DNA from: Streptomyces sp. NBC_01481
GTDB taxonomy: Bacteria; Actinomycetota; Actinomycetes; Streptomycetales; Streptomycetaceae
Assembly (NCBI RefSeq): GCF_026339995.1
Contig: NZ_JAPEPT010000004.1
Span: forward strand, 806,001-870,000
DNA: 64,000 nucleotides
Direction of reading: 5' to 3'
The notes under the pieces were generated by a model. It saw only the letters and a program-made list of their open reading frames with translations, made no database searches and was not told where the DNA came from. Shown here piece after piece: positions 18,188 through 27,230 of the stretch; the stretch's first letter is position 1, and every line of letters starts with the position of its first letter. The position numbers and the translations under genes are program-made.

Positions 18188-18356
18188 AACGAGGCGGACA
18201 ATGCCGAGCATCGCAAGGTCCGCGCCCGCGTGGAACATGCCTTCGCCAGGATGAATAACTACAAGATTCACTGTGACTGCCGGCAGCGCGGCGACGGCCT
18301 TCACCACGCGGTCCGAGCCGTCGCCCACATGCACAACCTCGCCCTGGCCGCGTGAT
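18188..18356 (+). mobile_element. IS5-family transposase C-terminal fragment
   Basis: The rightward frame ending at 18356 reads AEHRKVRARVEHAFARMNNY, KIHCDCRQRGDGLHHAVRAV, AHMHNLALAA, stop. This is the characteristic end of IS5-group DDE transposases, including the E of the HRK-x-R-x-x-VE-H-x-F-A-R-[MI] motif. Only about 55 codons are left. Confidence 0.7.
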
Positions 18357-18488
18357 CAGAACACACGAATCCGGGCCCTGGCCTGCCAATTCGCAGCCCT
18401 TTGCAACACGCTCCGCATCGAGACCGGCCTACAGATGGTGCAGCCACACGGTGATGCCGCGGGCGATGGCGGCGGTGCGCCCCCGGAT

Positions 18489-19343
18489 TCAGACGCAGGG
18501 CGCCGTCACCGGCGTCCCGGCCGCCTCGAACGTCTCGCCGTTGCGCGGGACACCGACGCCCCGCCAGGTGAAGGAAGTGCCGTTCGCGGTGTTCGGGTCG
18601 GCGCCGTCCATGAGTTGGAAGTGGAGGTGGGGCTCGGTGCTGTTACCGGAGTTGCCGCACCGGCCCAGGGGCTGCCCGGTGCGCACCCGGTCGCCCGGGC
18701 GGACAGTGAGCGAACCACGTCTCAGGTGGGCGTAGAGCGCATACGTACCGTCGCCGAGGTCGAGGATCACATGGTTGCCGATCACCCGACGGGCGCCGCC
18801 CAGTGAGCGGACGATGGCCTCGAGGACGAAGAAGTAGAGGAGCGCGAGCCAGGACGTGCGGCTGAGGTGGTCGCGCTGACGGTCGTCGGCGTGGACGACG
18901 GTGGCGTCGGCGACGGCGAGCACGTCTGCGCCGAAGGCCGGGAAGGCCTCGCTGCGCCGGGCAAGGGGCCACCAGCCGAAACGGGGCCGGGCGCCCGCGC
19001 CCGGCTCCGCCACGATGTCGATGGCGTACGCCTGCCCGTAGGCCCGCGTGCCATGGCTGGGGACCTTGTCGGCCGGGCTGTTCAGCGCCTTCCAGCGGCC
19101 GGTGACAGGCACGGCGACCTCCACCGCTTCGGCGGCGGAGCCGGTCACCGGGTGCTCCTCCGCGACGGCCGCCCGGCGGTTCACGCCGAATCCGATCAGC
19201 ACCCACAGGCCGAGCGGGATCCACGTCCACCCATAGGGGAAGTGGGCGAAGAAGCTCGCGACGACCATCGCCAGGTAGACCAGCAGGCAGGCACGGGCGG
19301 CACGATTGGAGATTTTGCGCAGGGACAGGGACCTGGGCTTCAT
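18489..19343 (-). CDS. membrane-anchored M23 (LytM) peptidase
   Basis: 284 residues from ATG 19343. Two transmembrane helices lie near residues 17-55 (ACLLVYLAMVVASFFAHFPY, GWTWIPLGLWVLIGFGV). The C-terminal half holds a LytM/M23 zinc peptidase: SHGTRAYGQAYAID, then GNHVILDLGDGTYALYAHLR and the H-x-H of EPHLHFQLMDG. M23 enzymes cut peptidoglycan cross-bridges or, when degenerate, activate other hydrolases. It lies 36 nt downstream of an ArsR-type gene and is probably cotranscribed with it, so it may be under the palindromic operator at 19912. Confidence 0.8.
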   Translation of the reverse strand: MKPRSLSLRKISNRAARACLLVYLAMVVASFFAHFPYGWTWIPLGLWVLIGFGVNRRAAVAEEHPVTGSAAEAVEVAVPVTGRWKALNSPADKVPSHGTRAYGQAYAIDIVAEPGAGARPRFGWWPLARRSEAFPAFGADVLAVADATVVHADDRQRDHLSRTSWLALLYFFVLEAIVRSLGGARRVIGNHVILDLGDGTYALYAHLRRGSLTVRPGDRVRTGQPLGRCGNSGNSTEPHLHFQLMDGADPNTANGTSFTWRGVGVPRNGETFEAAGTPVTAPCV

Positions 19344-19379
19344 TTTTTTGCGTTTCCCCCTTGAGTCGACCGGGCGGCG

Positions 19380-19910
19380 TCAGCGCCCGGCGGCAGTCAG
19401 CATCACCAGCAGCGGTACGACGCGGTCGGCCGGCACCTCGTACCGGCCACGGGCGGCCGTCTGCAGCCAGCCAGCGGCGCTCAGCTGCCGCAGGTGGTGG
19501 TAGATCTGGCCGGTGGTGCCTGTGCCGTCGAGCTCGGTGAGTTCGACGGCGGTGCAGCGGCCACCGAGGATCTCGCGCAGCAGTCGCAGCCGTATGGGCT
19601 GGCCGAGCGCTGCGAACGACTCGGCTGCGTCCGCCCAGTCACCGTCCAGCACCGTGTCCGTGACCAGGCCGTACTGCCATTCGTAGCGCTTCCCGGTCGG
19701 CGTCCTGACGGCGCCGGTGAACAGCACCCCGCCGTTGTCGGCGCCCAGCCCGGCGAGCTGGTCCTTGAGGCCGTGCAGGGCCCACAAGTCATCACCGGGC
19801 TCCCGCACCGGCGAGGGTGCATAGTCCGGTCGGCCGGCCGCTTGCTCGGCCGCCTGCTCCAGAGCGGCCAGGCGATGCTCCAGCTCGACGACACGCTGTT
19901 CGAGATCCAT
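19380..19910 (-). CDS. ArsR-family regulator of the M23 peptidase operon
   Basis: 176 residues. The N-terminal coiled coil (LEQRVVELEHRLAALEQAAE) would support dimerisation. The C-terminal winged helix is FAALGQPIRLRLLREILGGR then TAVELTELDGTGTTGQIYHH and LRQLSAAGWLQT. The ATG at 19910 lies 2 nt from a perfect 32-bp palindrome, leaving no room for a ribosome binding site, so translation is probably leaderless and repression direct. The M23 peptidase gene follows. Confidence 0.8.
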   Translation of the reverse strand: MDLEQRVVELEHRLAALEQAAEQAAGRPDYAPSPVREPGDDLWALHGLKDQLAGLGADNGGVLFTGAVRTPTGKRYEWQYGLVTDTVLDGDWADAAESFAALGQPIRLRLLREILGGRCTAVELTELDGTGTTGQIYHHLRQLSAAGWLQTAARGRYEVPADRVVPLLVMLTAAGR

Positions 19911-19911
19911 G

Positions 19912-19943
19912 GCTAGAGATTACGTAATTACGTAATCTCTAGC
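19912..19943. promoter_or_regulatory. 32-bp perfect palindromic operator
   Basis: The half-site GCTAGAGATTACGTAA is followed exactly by its reverse complement. It is unusually AT-rich for this DNA and lies 2 nt before the ArsR ATG. The inner TTACGTAA repeats resemble ArsR/TetR-type recognition halves. It is most simply the autoregulatory operator of the ArsR-M23 operon. Confidence 0.7.
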
Positions 19944-19964
19944 AAGTGGTCGGCGTCCAGGGGC

Positions 19965-20304
19965 TGTTGCGAAGACAGATCTTGGTTGTGGATGGTCACG
20001 TGCCGTGCGGCGTGCTGATCTGACGAACGACCAGTGGGCCCGGCTGGAGCCGTTGCCCCCACAGGGCATCAAGTCCGGCCGTCCGCCTGTGTGGGCCCGG
20101 CGGCAGTTGATCGACGGCATACGGTGGCGGACCCGAACCGGTGCGACATGGCGCGATGTGTCCGAGCGGTTGGGCCGTGACCGGGTTAACGACTTCTTCC
20201 GGCGCTGCCGGCGGGACTCCACGTGGGCCCGGATCGTCGCCCAGCTCCTGGCCCAGGCGGATGCCAAGGGCCTGATCACCTGGGACGTGAACCCGGTGGA
20301 CACC
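19965..20304 (+). mobile_element. IS5-family transposase N-terminal fragment
   Basis: GGGGCTGTTGCGAAGAC near 19962 resembles an IS5-type terminal repeat. From ATG 20005 the frame reads MRRADLTNDQWARLEPLPPQ, GIKSGRPPVWARRQLIDGIR, WRTRTGATWRDVSERLG and ARIVAQLLAQADAKGLITWD, the DUF4096 N-terminal domain of IS5-group transposases. It breaks off at about 20304, where recombinase codons begin in the same frame. Confidence 0.75.
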
Positions 20305-20520
20305 ATTTTTGTGCACACCCTGGACCGGCTCGGCCGCAACCTGCGCGAAGTCCTCACCCTCGTCCACGACCTGAGCGACTGGCAGATCGGGTGCGCTCGC
20401 TGGCCGACCCGCTGCCGATCAACACCGCCGACGAGGGCATGGGCCGCATCGCCTTCCTGCTGCTGGCTCTGTTCGCCGAGAAGGAGCGCACCTTCAGCGC
20501 CGAACGTGCCGCCCACGCCT
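20305..20520 (+). pseudogene. serine recombinase (resolvase) internal fragment
   Basis: VDTIFVHTLDRLGRNLREVL, TLVHDLSD, then after a one-base frame change VRSLADPLPINTADEGMGRI, AFLLLALFAEKERTFSAERA. This is the second half of a resolvase/invertase catalytic domain including the R-L-G-R segment. The N-terminal catalytic serine and the HTH are missing. It is fused to the IS5 fragment upstream. Confidence 0.65.
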
Positions 20521-20639
20521 GCACCCGGATCGATGGCGACCGCCTCTGCTCTTGCCGCGCATCGGAACCACGTGGCTACACAACTCCGGTAAGCGACTGG
20601 CCAGATCGTCGGCCGCAACCAGTGTCCCGATAGCGGCCC

Positions 20640-21279
20640 TTCTTCTTGAACCTCCGATAGCCGGTCCTCCTCGCCCCAGCCCGACGCCGACATGCGACGG
20701 AGGTCGACGGCGGAGGCCGCCGCCGTCGAAAGCCATCGTGTCGTAGGCGCGCAGCTACGCGACTGGGGGATCCACCATCGTCAGCGCGGCACCAGCATCA
20801 CGGGCACGGTGCCGTCGGTGCTGGAGGAGCGTGCCCATCGCCCCGGCGAACCACGGCGGCCGCCGAACCGGTGGCGGCCAGGGCCTCGGCGACCGCACCC
20901 GAAGCTCCGGTCAGGACGTCGGAGACCGCGTCGGAGGGATACCGGCGAGCGCTCGCCGCGCACCAGGAACTCACTGACGACGGGTTGCTGGGCATCCTGC
21001 CCCGCGTCGTACTGGCGACGTTTCACCGCGCCGCAGGCGATGCGCAAACGCCGCGACTGGGTTGCGGGTGCCGGCCGTCGAACAAGTGCACTGGCCGAGT
21101 CTCGATCGCCAGCACGGTGATTTCGATCGGTGTGTGGCGTCCACAGTAAGACCTCGGCGTGCCAGTGGCGTCGGGCGCTCGACGCGGCCCTCCGGAAACA
21201 GCAGAAGCCGACTCGGGATCGGCGCCCACTCTGGCCGGACCTGAGGTGTAGGTCCGGCCAGGGCGGGAGTGGCGCCGCG
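20640..21279. other. 640-bp region without a recognisable gene
   Basis: Only short overlapping frames occur. A minus-strand stretch around 20930-20860 (SDAVSDVLTGASGAVAEALA) looks protein-like but is not assignable. Probably decayed DNA between the IS/recombinase relics and the DUF1996 gene. Confidence 0.4.
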
Positions 21280-23250
21280 CTATCGATGACGGGCGACCCT
21301 ACGTGGGGTGCGACGCGTCCGGAGAAGCACGATGCCTGCGATCAGCAGCACGGCTCCGGCCGCAGAAGGCCAAAGCTGGGCGCCGGTAGCGGCAAGTCCG
21401 CCCTCTCCGGCCTGCTGCTCGCCGCCGCCGTCAGGTACCAGGTCGTTCTTGCCGATGGGCGGAGTCCTTTGCGCGCTCGGTGCGTTGGCACCGGGTCCAG
21501 TCGCATTCTTGGGCTGTTGGACGTCACCCGCGGCATTGGGAGTGTCGTGTGGGTGCGGTGTGGTGGTACCCGGCCCGGCTGCATCCTTGGGCTGCTGCAC
21601 CTCACCCGCGGCATTCGGAGTGCCTTGCGCGTTCGGTGTGCCGATACCCGGCCCAGCCGCAATCTCGGGCTGCTGCACGTTGTCGGCTGGAAGGGCGCCG
21701 GGGGCGCCGGGGCCGCACTCTTGTCCGTCGTTGATGCAGCTCACCATGTTCCGCATGAGGTCGTCGTCGAAGACATTGATGAAGTCCCCGTGATCGGTCA
21801 CCGGCTTGTGCAGCTGCTCGGGGAAGGAATCGACCGCGAACACTGCCGGGTTGTCCCCGTCGAACACCGGCGACGGCACGTCGTAGACGATCCGCTGCAC
21901 GAGCTGCGGAATGGCCCGGAAGCCGTTGGGGCAGCGGCCGTTCTGGTCGGTGAAGGCCACGTGTGTGCGGTGGTTGGCACTGTCGGTGTTCTGACCGTCC
22001 CAGCAGCTCTGGAACTTGAAGGTCCGTACCACCTTGCTACCCCCGGGGCAGATCGGGTACTTGTCCTTCAGCTGGCGGTCCTCGAAACCGGTGCAGCTCC
22101 AGGAGGCATTGGCGTTCGCGGTGCCGTTGACGAACGCCTTGGCGTCACCGGTGATGATCCGCAGGAAACGGGGCATGGCCGTGACCTTGCCGACCGGACT
22201 TCCCGCGAAATTCAGCGTGACCTGGGCGGGAGTCTGGATCTCGCCGACGTTCTTGTCCTTGCCGCCGCCGTCGGCCTGGGCGTCGTTCTCGTTCTGCCCG
22301 TTCTGCAGGCGCAGCACGGGCCAGTAGTAGGTCGACCTGTCACCCGGGTTGCGGCACGTGGTCTGACCGTTGGCGAGATCGTCGTCGCTCGCGAACGCGT
22401 CGTTGGCCTGGTTGCCCACGTAGTCGTGCATATGGTGCGCCCCATTGTTCACGCCGGGTGCAACGATCACGTTGTCGGGATTGAATTTGCCATTCGCGTT
22501 TACACCGCAGTCGGTCGAGAAGGTACCGCGGGAGGCGTCGCGGACCGTGCGGGGAACCTGAACGTTGGGCTGGACGGACTGGATGTCGACGAAGTCCGAG
22601 GCCTCCGGCCCGTTGCCCGCCAGGCCGCCGCTGCCGTTCTCCTGTTGGCCGTTGCCCTGCTCGCCATTGCCGTTGTTCTGGCCGCCGTCGCCGTTCTGGC
22701 TGTCGCCCTGGTCCTGCCCCTGGCCACTGCCCCGATCGGTGTCGGCCTCGTCTGCGTCATCGACTTGCAGAGTGCAAGGGGCCATTGACTCCAGTCCTTG
22801 CGGACGCTGCCCGGTCACACGGCTGATGGCTATGGCTATGCGGCCGATGCTCGCGGCGCGCTTGTCCTTCAGCGGCCCGAGGACAGCGTTCTGGGCGAAC
22901 AGCGGATCCCGCTCCACTTGTTCCTTCTCGTCGACGAAACGCTGGTAGGCCTCAGTGATCTGGCTGTCCAGCGTGGCAAGTTCGCGGTCGACTTCCGCCC
23001 TGGCTGCATCCGGCACCTCGGGTAGCCCGTTGGCAACCTCAGGACACTTGATGGTGGACGCAGAGGGGCCGGCGCTCTGGGTCTGACTCTGCTGTTGCTC
23101 GTTCCGTTCTCCCGGCCATGGCCCCCATCCTTCGCTCGCGGAGGCGTACGAGTTGGTCGCGATGAGGCCACCCCCGCCCAGCATGAGCGCGATCGAGGCA
23201 GCGACGACTCTGTTGCCCTTTTTTGAGCGTCTTCGGGATGTATTTCTCAA
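21280..23250 (-). CDS. secreted DUF1996 protein with repeats and sortase-type tail
   Basis: 656 residues from TTG 23250, set by an AGGAG six bases upstream. The N-terminus has a basic segment plus a hydrophobic core (VVAASIALMLGGGGLIATNS). Residues about 60-160 are helical; about 165-205 is a Gln/Asn/Gly-rich linker. About 215-520 is DUF1996 (GVNNGAHHMHDYVGN, CRNPGDRSTYYWPVLR, HVAFTDQNGRCPNG). Three imperfect repeats of about 27 residues (core NVQQPEIAAGPG, EVQQPKDAAGPG, DVQQPKNATGPG) precede LAATG, a hydrophobic helix (AAGAVLLIAGIVLL) and RTRRTPRR. This is a class E-type LAxTG wall-anchoring signal. Related DUF1996 proteins are extracellular and often called lectin- or hydrolase-like without proof. 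Confidence 0.8.
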   Translation of the reverse strand: MRNTSRRRSKKGNRVVAASIALMLGGGGLIATNSYASASEGWGPWPGERNEQQQSQTQSAGPSASTIKCPEVANGLPEVPDAARAEVDRELATLDSQITEAYQRFVDEKEQVERDPLFAQNAVLGPLKDKRAASIGRIAIAISRVTGQRPQGLESMAPCTLQVDDADEADTDRGSGQGQDQGDSQNGDGGQNNGNGEQGNGQQENGSGGLAGNGPEASDFVDIQSVQPNVQVPRTVRDASRGTFSTDCGVNANGKFNPDNVIVAPGVNNGAHHMHDYVGNQANDAFASDDDLANGQTTCRNPGDRSTYYWPVLRLQNGQNENDAQADGGGKDKNVGEIQTPAQVTLNFAGSPVGKVTAMPRFLRIITGDAKAFVNGTANANASWSCTGFEDRQLKDKYPICPGGSKVVRTFKFQSCWDGQNTDSANHRTHVAFTDQNGRCPNGFRAIPQLVQRIVYDVPSPVFDGDNPAVFAVDSFPEQLHKPVTDHGDFINVFDDDLMRNMVSCINDGQECGPGAPGALPADNVQQPEIAAGPGIGTPNAQGTPNAAGEVQQPKDAAGPGTTTPHPHDTPNAAGDVQQPKNATGPGANAPSAQRTPPIGKNDLVPDGGGEQQAGEGGLAATGAQLWPSAAGAVLLIAGIVLLRTRRTPRRVARHR

Positions 23251-23614
23251 AGGGGACTCCTATGCTGCGTTGCCGGTCGACCGCCAGGGTGAGCGACTGT
23301 GGGGGAAGTGCCGTGCTACATACGGAAGAGACCCGCGGAATGTTCAATGCGAACAGCAATTCGTCGCAACCCTCAGCAAGGGGGGTGCCCGGGGCAGGAA
23401 TCAAGGGCTGTGCGCGGGGCGCGCGGGAGACTCCACTCACCCCCGAATCGGCCCGCCATGCGCCAGACGCTCGTCCGCCGCGTTCTGGTGCTCTCCGCCC
23501 GGCCCGCCAGGCATGCGACGTGGCAATGCCATGATCAACGATGAACACATGACCGGTTGGCATTCATCTGCACTCTCGCGTTGGTCTGGGAGAAGATGAC
23601 GGCGGCAGACCGAG
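23251..23614. other. Intergenic region upstream of the DUF1996 gene
   Basis: It contains the AGGAG site of the leftward DUF1996 gene near its right-hand start and presumably its promoter. I found no convincing gene or hairpin. Confidence 0.35.
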
Positions 23615-24859
23615 TCAGGACAGGAGGACCTCGATCTCATGCTTGGCGAAGAACTCCAGGATCTGCTCGAAGGTTGGGGACGCGTCGTGTGTAAGGGGGC
23701 TCGGACCGAGGCAGGTGCGGGCGATGTGGTGGTCGTCCCAGACGAGAGTGAACGGCCGCTGGACTCCGCGGTTTTCCTCGAGGCAGTACTCGATTGTGCC
23801 GAAGCACGAGCCGAAGTACCCGCCTGGTCCGCTCACGGCCTCGCCGAGGGCAAGGCTGAAGGCCAGTACGTCGGTGACGTACCTGCCGTCAAGGTGGTAC
23901 GCGGCGCCCGGTAGCGCGTCGAGTGTAGGTCGGGCACGCAGATTACTCTGCGCGGCCCTTGACCACGCGGCGCGGCCGGCCGTGCCAAGTGCGGCCCAGA
24001 GGTTGGGTTCGGTCGGCGGTCCGGCCGTCCAGAGCTCATGGGCTTCGCGGGCCCCGGCGGTCCGGAAGTCGTCGCACGAGACATTCAGCGTGAGGTCGAC
24101 CTGGCCGGTTCCGGGAGTGGAGTACGACCACGACTCGACGTGCAGGCATGTCCAGTGCTCCTCGATGGCGCGGCCCATGCGGTCGAGCGGGCACAGATAG
24201 GCCCCGCCCAGGTCGAACTGGTCGTCACCTGATTCCAGTGCAGCGAGTAGTCGCCCGCTCGGCTCGCACCTCAGCAGCCGCAGCGGTATCGGGTCGGGCT
24301 CAGGCTGCTTGTCGATCAGGGCCACTTGCCTGCACGATCCCCAGGGCTCCTCGTCCCTGCCGTAGAGGTGGAAACCCTGGAACAATGGGGGCACCTCCGG
24401 AATCTCCGGCTGCTCGTTCACCCCAGCCGCCACAATGTCCTCGCGTCCCTCGACAGTGATGTCGACCAAAGTCCGGTCGCCGAAGCTCGGGCGAACGTTC
24501 AGCACCCGCGCATCCCCGAGGCACCACACGTCCCAGATGGGCTCGACACGCTTCCCGTTCCGGTCCAGGGCACGCAACGTCAGCAGACCGAGCGGCGCAG
24601 AGCCGTCGTTCTGTGCCTTCGCCGCCGCACTCGCCAGCTGTCCCTCAGGAGCGCAGTCCCGAAGTTCGTAGTGGTGGCGGGCGGGATACGGCGGGTCCAC
24701 GTAGTACGCCTCAGCCTGTGCGCAGAGGGCCAGAGTCTCCTCGGGGTCCCCGTTCTCGGTCTCGCTGGTTATCCGGAACTGCACTTGCGGGCTCACCTCG
24801 CTGCCAAGGGCGTGTACGTCGGGACGATCTCCCTGCCGAACGGCAGCATTGAGACGCAA
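23615..24859 (-). CDS. large protein with C-terminal barstar-like domain
   Basis: 414 codons. The last about 90 residues resemble barstar, the barnase inhibitor: HLDGRYVTDVLAFSLALGEA, VSGPGGYFGSCFGTIEYCLE, FTLVWDDHHIARTCLG and FEQILEFFAKHEIEVLLS. The preceding 300 residues have two or three similar modules (PIWDVWCLGDARVLNV, IEEHWTCLHVESWSYS) that I cannot assign. Barstar-like domains usually act as immunity to RNase toxins. The TTG start at 24859 lies at the edge of IS5-like sequence, so the true N-terminus may have been lost. No barnase-like gene is adjacent. Confidence 0.6.
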   Translation of the reverse strand: MRLNAAVRQGDRPDVHALGSEVSPQVQFRITSETENGDPEETLALCAQAEAYYVDPPYPARHHYELRDCAPEGQLASAAAKAQNDGSAPLGLLTLRALDRNGKRVEPIWDVWCLGDARVLNVRPSFGDRTLVDITVEGREDIVAAGVNEQPEIPEVPPLFQGFHLYGRDEEPWGSCRQVALIDKQPEPDPIPLRLLRCEPSGRLLAALESGDDQFDLGGAYLCPLDRMGRAIEEHWTCLHVESWSYSTPGTGQVDLTLNVSCDDFRTAGAREAHELWTAGPPTEPNLWAALGTAGRAAWSRAAQSNLRARPTLDALPGAAYHLDGRYVTDVLAFSLALGEAVSGPGGYFGSCFGTIEYCLEENRGVQRPFTLVWDDHHIARTCLGPSPLTHDASPTFEQILEFFAKHEIEVLLS

Positions 24860-24984
24860 TCAGCGTGAAGTCGGTGATTCCCAACGGGACTTGAGATGAT
24901 CGTAGTGTGGAAGCCAGCGGGATGCCGGGTGTCGGGGTGTGTGCTCGAACGACACGGAGTGGCAGCGAGGAAAGCCGCCCGGCA

Positions 24985-25187
24985 CGTATTGAGTCGTCCT
25001 GATGTTCTGCCGTTTCGGCCCCCTTTGAAGCAGGGGCCGGCGGCGGGCCGGTGCGGGCACCGGCGGCGTGCTGGTGCGCGCGCACGATCGTGGAGTCGAC
25101 CGAGATGTCCCAGTCGATCTCACCCGCGGCATGAACCTCGGCCTGGACCTGCTGCAGCAGTCGTTCCCAGTGCCGTCGGCGGACCAC
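24985..25187 (-). mobile_element. IS5-family transposase internal fragment
   Basis: Leftward codons WERLLQQVQAEVHAAGEIDW, DISVDSTIVRAHQHAAGART match the first catalytic Asp region (D-S-T-I-x-R-A-H-Q-H-A-A-G) of IS5-group transposases. Flanking sequence to about 24860 is probably IS-derived too. It separates the barstar-like gene from a 5'-truncated regulator; its insertion and deletion probably damaged both. Confidence 0.65.
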
Positions 25188-25189
25188 AG

Positions 25190-26068
25190 CCGGTGCCGTT
25201 CATACTACTGGGAGTCCACCGCCGAACGCCACGGCTACGGCTACCACTGGCAGGCCCCGGCCGATGTTCTGTCCAATCTCATCGAGGACTTCACCGAGAT
25301 GAGGCATCTCCTCGCGCGGCCGCAGACCGACAAGAGCCGAATCCGGCTCTGCTACGTGACAGGCCAGATGGCGGGCATGGTCGCCATCGTCCTCCACGAC
25401 ATGGGCGAGCACCGCGAGGCCCACCGCTGGTTCGCGACTGCCGGCCGGGCGGCCGAGCAGTCCGGCGACCGCCTCCTCCACGCCTGGGTCCTGGGCCGTG
25501 AGGCCATGGTGCCGCTCAACTACGGAGCCCGCAGGCCGCCGCCCAGCTCGCCGAGAAGGCCCGACACCTGGCCGGGGACAAGCCCAGCGCAGCCGCTGCC
25601 CTCGCGGCCGCCGTCGCGTCCCGGGCGTATGCCAGCGGCGGCCGCACTGATCAGGCACTGGGGGCGGTGACCGCCGTGGAAGAGCTGGTGGAGCAGCTCA
25701 GCCCCCAGCAGCGTGTCAACACGTGGTTCGGATATCCGACGCAGAAACACTACGTCCACATGAGCCAGGCCCTCACCCTCCTCGGCCAGACGTCCCGTGC
25801 GTACGAGGCCCAGACGCGGGCGCTGGACCTCTCGCGTGCCCCGTCGTTGATGACGCGAGCGCTGATCGCCATCGACCGCGCAAGCTGTCTGGCGCACGAC
25901 GGCGAGCGGGCACAGGCAGCCCATGTCGCCGCCCAGGCTTACGGCGACTTGCCCGCCTCCTACCGGGCAGGCCTCACCCGCACCCGAGCCGTCGCTTTCT
26001 ACCGAGCGCTCCCAGAGGACACTTCGGGTCGGAGAGATCTGGCCGAGGTACTGGAAGTTGCCGCGTAG
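25190..26068 (+). pseudogene. TPR-containing XRE-type regulator, 5' truncated and frameshifted
   Basis: Helical repeat sequence begins at the IS junction (YYWESTAERHGYGYHWQAPA, then AGMVAIVLHDMGEHREAHRW). It continues past a frame change near 25525 (AQLAEKARHLAGDKPSAAAA, RAYASGGRTDQALGAVTAVE) to the stop at 26068 (YVHMSQALTLLGQTSRAYEA). This is the tetratricopeptide half of the large Streptomyces HTH-TPR regulators. The HTH and everything before is replaced by the IS5 fragment. Confidence 0.6.
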
Positions 26069-26116
26069 CTAGGGCTACAGGGCCTACCCAGGAGTCCGTG
26101 ATGCGGGGACGGCCTT

Positions 26117-26707
26117 TCAGGTGGCGACGACAGGTTCGCCGCTCAGCGCGACACCTGCCCGGCGCAGCTCGGCGAGTGCGGTGCGCGTGGTGTCGGCGGC
26201 GACGCCGGCGGTGTAGTCGAGCAGGACCCGCACCGTGAAGCCCGCGCGCACTCCGTCCAGTGCGGTGGCCTTCACGCAGTGATCGGTCGCGATGCCGACG
26301 ACGTCGAGGTCGGCGATGTCGCGGGCCTTCAGCCAGGCGGACAGTGTCGTGCCATCCTGGGCCGAGCCCTCGAAACCGCTCTTCGAGGCGGAGTGCGCGC
26401 CCTTGAAGAAGACCTCGTTGACGTGCCCGGAGTCGACGGCGGGCGCAAAATCCGGATGGAACTCGCCTCCCTCACTGCCGACGACGCAATGCACAGGGAA
26501 CGAGTCCTGGAAGTCGGGGTTCTCGGAGAAGTGGGCGCCCGGGTCGATGTGGTGGTCACGGGTGGCGACGACGAAGGCGTACTGCCCGTCGGCGCGCCGG
26601 ACCAGCTCGGCGATAGCGGCGGCCCGGTCCGCGCCGCCCTTCACCGGAACGCTGCCGCCCTCGCAGAAGTCCTTCTGCACATCTACGATGATCAATGCAC
26701 GACGCAT
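26117..26707 (-). CDS. pncA: nicotinamidase / pyrazinamidase
   Basis: 196 residues from ATG 26707, full length for the family. The catalytic triad is visible: Asp in ALIIVDVQKDFCEGG, Lys in NEVFFKGAHS, and Cys in GIATDHCVKATALDG. The metal-binding set sits in VVATRDHHIDPGAHFS, and a cis-peptide motif precedes the Cys. It hydrolyses nicotinamide to nicotinate and ammonia in the cytoplasmic NAD salvage pathway. Nicotinate phosphoribosyltransferase is not next to it here. Confidence 0.92.
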   Translation of the reverse strand: MRRALIIVDVQKDFCEGGSVPVKGGADRAAAIAELVRRADGQYAFVVATRDHHIDPGAHFSENPDFQDSFPVHCVVGSEGGEFHPDFAPAVDSGHVNEVFFKGAHSASKSGFEGSAQDGTTLSAWLKARDIADLDVVGIATDHCVKATALDGVRAGFTVRVLLDYTAGVAADTTRTALAELRRAGVALSGEPVVAT

Positions 26708-26785
26708 GGAAAGCCCTTCCTCGGCTGAACCTTTCCCAGATGGTCGCCCTTCCGCCGACGGGTGGGCGCGCCACTCGCGGGTCGA

Positions 26786-27106
26786 TCACCCGACCGGCGC
26801 AGCGCCCAGCCACGCAGCGGGAAGTTCGAGACGGACGTCCTCAACCACGGCAAGCGATGACTGCCGGGCCAAGAATGTCGCGTACCGCAACCACTTTGCA
26901 TCAGTCAGGAAGGCGAGCACAGGACCATCGCCCTCTCGGACTTGGGCGCGGGCCCTGGCGGTCGTCACTCTGTTGGCGAAGTACGCGAGAGCCGGCACAT
27001 CCTTCTCTGCGCCCTTTTTGCCGGATGCGGCGAAAGGCTCCCGCAGCCACCGCGAAATGACTCTGACAGAAACGGGCACTGCCAGGTGACCGTGCGAACT
27101 CGGCAA
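26786..27106 (-). CDS. hypothetical protein
   Basis: 106 residues ending 78 nt before pncA on the same strand. It has a plausible composition (EKDVPALAYFANRVTTARAR, GDGPVLAFLTDAKWLRYATF). No domain recognised, and codon bias alone supports it. It could share transcription with pncA. Confidence 0.35.
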   Translation of the reverse strand: MPSSHGHLAVPVSVRVISRWLREPFAASGKKGAEKDVPALAYFANRVTTARARAQVREGDGPVLAFLTDAKWLRYATFLARQSSLAVVEDVRLELPAAWLGAAPVG

Positions 27107-27166
27107 ACCACTGGTGGCTTTCGGATTCTGGCTTGTGGTGGGCAGTTGGGTGCTTGGCTACAGGTG

Positions 27167-27200
27167 AGAGGTCGTTTCCTCCCGGTGTTTCATCCCAGGA
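27167..27200 (+). repeat. Direct repeat, left copy
   Basis: It begins AGAGGTCGTTTCCTCCCGG and ends TTCATCCCAGGA. A 32-bp version lies at 27819-27850 in the same orientation, differing by two indels and two substitutions. The two copies bracket the O-acetyltransferase gene. Confidence 0.7.
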
Positions 27201-27230
27201 TCTGCGGTTGGTGGGGTTTCGGAGAGGTCG

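Noticed and set aside
20798..20995. Minus-strand frame around 20.8-21.0 kb as a gene
   Set aside because: No family match and no ribosome binding site; surrounded by mobile-element debris.
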